Assembly (NCBI GenBank): GCA_014534385.1
Contig: JACVRP010000197.1
Location: 1 to 7,029 of the forward strand
DNA: 7,029 bases
Reading direction: 5' to 3'
DNA from: Cyanobacteria bacterium Co-bin13
Lineage (GTDB): Bacteria; Cyanobacteriota; Cyanobacteriia; Phormidesmidales; Phormidesmidaceae
The position numbers and the translations under genes were made by a program. Within the stretch, counting starts at the first letter, position 1, and every line of letters starts with the position of its first letter. Below, piece by piece: positions 5,621 through 7,029 of the stretch. The notes beneath the pieces were generated by a model, which did no database searches, had not been told where the DNA came from, and was given only the letters and a program-made list of their open reading frames with translations.

Positions 5621-6778
5621 ATGACTAAAGAGGACTTATGGAAGCCTGTTGCCCAGATGGACCCTACTCAAACAATGTCATTACAGGCTACCGATTCAGC
5701 AAGGACCTTCCAGCCTCTGGTGAGTCTGATCATCAATAACTACAACTACGCAGCCTTCCTATCCCAGGCTATAGATAGCTGTCTGAGCCAGACCTATCCT
5801 CACGTTGAAGTGATTGTCGTGGATGATGGCTCTAAAGATGGGTCTGCCCAGGTGATTGAGGGCTATGGGGCAAAAGTTACGCCTGTTCTCAAGGCAAACG
5901 GGGGACAGGCTTCTGCCATGAATAGGGGTTTCTCCATCAGCAGTGGGGAGATCGTGATCTTTTTAGATGCCGACGATTACTTAATGCCCCATGCGGTAGA
6001 AACCGTTGTGGCCGACTGGCAACCTGAGACAGCCCAGCTTCACTACCGGCTTAAAGTTGTGAACACCACGGGAGATGTGCTGGGGTTTTGTCCGGCCCCT
6101 GGGGTGCGACTGGCGAGTGGCACCGTTTGGCCTCTGCTGATTGAGCAGGGGCGCTACAACGCCAATGTCACCAGCGGCAACGCCTTTAGTCGGTCTGCGC
6201 TGGAAAAGGTTTTGCCCATTCCAGAAGCTGATTTTAAGATTGCTGCTGACGGATATCTGGTGGCGGCCATTCCGTTTTGGGGCAGCGTTGCCGCCATTGA
6301 AGAGCCCTTAGGCTATTACCGTCAGCACAGCAGCAACGCCTGGTCAAATTCCCAAGCGACGCAAGACAGTCAAAAATTGGCCAGCCGCCTGCGCTGGAGC
6401 TTGAAACATGATTCTCACCGCTATCGCTGGATTCAGCATCAGGCTGAGGCCCTGGGCCATTCCACCCACGAGAATCTGGGGCTGCGAGACTACATGCACT
6501 TGATTGATCGGTTGGCGTCGCTTCGCCTCGATCCAAAGCAGCACCCTTTTTCCTCAGATTCCTATGCTCAGATTGCCCGCAGCGGCATCTGGGCGGTTTG
6601 GCAGCAGGAATACCTCACTCCGGTTAGAAAATTTACTTTGCTGGTCTGGTTTGCGATCGCAGGTTTCACGCCCAATCTGTTTGCCATCCCGACGATAACC
6701 TGGTTCCTGCTGCCCACGTCCCGGCCTCAGTTCATTCAGAAAACCATCAGGAGCATTAAATCCCTCTGCCCGGCTTAG
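5621..6778 (+). CDS. Family 2 glycosyltransferase
   Basis: This 385-residue GT-A-fold glycosyltransferase has its catalytic domain at about 33-240. The nucleotide-sugar site shows as PLVSLIINNYNYAAFLSQAI (32-51), VIVVDDGSKDGS (64-75) and NGGQASAMNRGF (93-104), and the metal-binding DXD as FLDADDYL (114-121). The acceptor-side acidic residue is probably D210 in AADGYLVAAIPFWG, followed by EEPLGYYRQHSSN. Such enzymes transfer a sugar from a nucleotide-sugar donor to an exopolysaccharide, glycolipid or protein acceptor; neither donor nor acceptor is evident. The C-terminal region (about 338-365) is hydrophobic and could anchor it to the membrane, though the family is normally cytoplasmic-facing. 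AAGG lies 7 nt before the ATG. It follows the CIA30 gene by 89 nt on the same strand, with no other polysaccharide gene nearby in the window. Confidence 0.93.
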   Translation: MTKEDLWKPVAQMDPTQTMSLQATDSARTFQPLVSLIINNYNYAAFLSQAIDSCLSQTYPHVEVIVVDDGSKDGSAQVIEGYGAKVTPVLKANGGQASAMNRGFSISSGEIVIFLDADDYLMPHAVETVVADWQPETAQLHYRLKVVNTTGDVLGFCPAPGVRLASGTVWPLLIEQGRYNANVTSGNAFSRSALEKVLPIPEADFKIAADGYLVAAIPFWGSVAAIEEPLGYYRQHSSNAWSNSQATQDSQKLASRLRWSLKHDSHRYRWIQHQAEALGHSTHENLGLRDYMHLIDRLASLRLDPKQHPFSSDSYAQIARSGIWAVWQQEYLTPVRKFTLLVWFAIAGFTPNLFAIPTITWFLLPTSRPQFIQKTIRSIKSLCPA

Positions 6779-6786
6779 CGGCAGGG
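6764..6786. terminator. Possible hairpin between convergent glycosyltransferase and dnaN genes
   Basis: CTGCC (6766-6770) pairs with GGCAG (6780-6784), extended by a T-G and a C-G pair, around a 9-nt loop that contains the glycosyltransferase stop codon. No T-tract follows on either strand. Only 28 nt separate the two stop codons, so any shared terminator must lie here or inside coding sequence. Confidence 0.2.
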
Positions 6787-6806
6787 CTGCTGCAGGGTCG
6801 GTGACT

Positions 6807-7029
6807 CTAGGATCTGATCTGGACTGGCATTACTAGATAGGTCATTTTCAGCTCACCTAGCGGGATGACCACCGACGGACTGGTAGCAGAGTTGCACTGA
6901 AACTGCACGTCGTTACTGGTAAAGGTCTTGAGCCCATCCAGAAGATAGCGCACGTTAAAAGCAATTTCCAGGTCGTCTCCGGTGATTTGGGCGGGCATGA
7001 CCTCTCGCCCGCTGCCCACCTCCTGAGCT
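6807..7029 (-). CDS. dnaN: DNA polymerase III beta subunit (sliding clamp), C-terminal end, partial
   Basis: The last 73 codons of a gene that continues past the right edge are present; the reading frame is open to base 7028 (AQE before VGSGREVMPAQITG), so the GTG at 7017-7019 is not a real start. The sequence matches domain 3 of the beta clamp: LEIAFNVRYLLDGLKTF, then NSATSPSVVIPLG and the ending MTYLVMPVQIRS, equivalent to the YVVMPMRL end of the E. coli clamp. These C-terminal residues help form the pocket that binds clamp loader and polymerases. The clamp encircles DNA as a dimer and gives the replicase processivity. It is convergent with the glycosyltransferase gene. Confidence 0.93.
   Translation of the reverse strand, partial: AQEVGSGREVMPAQITGDDLEIAFNVRYLLDGLKTFTSNDVQFQCNSATSPSVVIPLGELKMTYLVMPVQIRS

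Overview
The window looks like ordinary chromosomal DNA from a cyanobacterium, probably a filamentous or Leptolyngbya/Synechococcus-like lineage, though the genus cannot be fixed from sequence alone. The evidence is six copies of the HIP1 octamer GCGATCGC in 7 kb, a C-rich tandem repeat of a kind common between cyanobacterial genes, and a protein set typical of the phylum: a CIA30-domain protein, a DUF4126 membrane protein, a large PhoD-like phosphoesterase and a DnaN tail. There is no transposase, integrase, phage gene, CRISPR array, tRNA or rRNA.

Layout, left to right: (1) 1-312 has no recognisable gene and holds one HIP1 site and an AT-rich inverted repeat. (2) 313-969 (+) is a glutathione S-transferase-like protein whose last 62 bases overlap the end of the convergent gene at 908-3265 (-), a large PhoD-like metallophosphoesterase. 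(3) Two further minus-strand genes lie upstream of it: a DUF4126 membrane protein (3388-3945) and a PPOX-fold flavin-type protein (4088-4624, GTG start). The gaps between these three genes hold a perfect 9-bp inverted repeat and a G-rich tandem repeat. (4) The PPOX gene diverges from a CIA30-domain gene (4857-5531, +), which is followed by a family 2 glycosyltransferase (5621-6778, +). (5) The right edge is the 3' end of dnaN, the DNA polymerase III sliding clamp, on the minus strand and convergent with the glycosyltransferase.

The genes do not form an obvious single pathway. GST, PPOX and CIA30 could all belong to redox or photosynthetic housekeeping, but that is only suggestive. I found no convincing new multi-gene system. 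The observations most worth checking are non-coding: the G-quadruplex-capable repeat between two co-oriented genes, the convergent coding overlap, the 9-bp inverted repeat, and two competing weak hairpins ahead of the glycosyltransferase.
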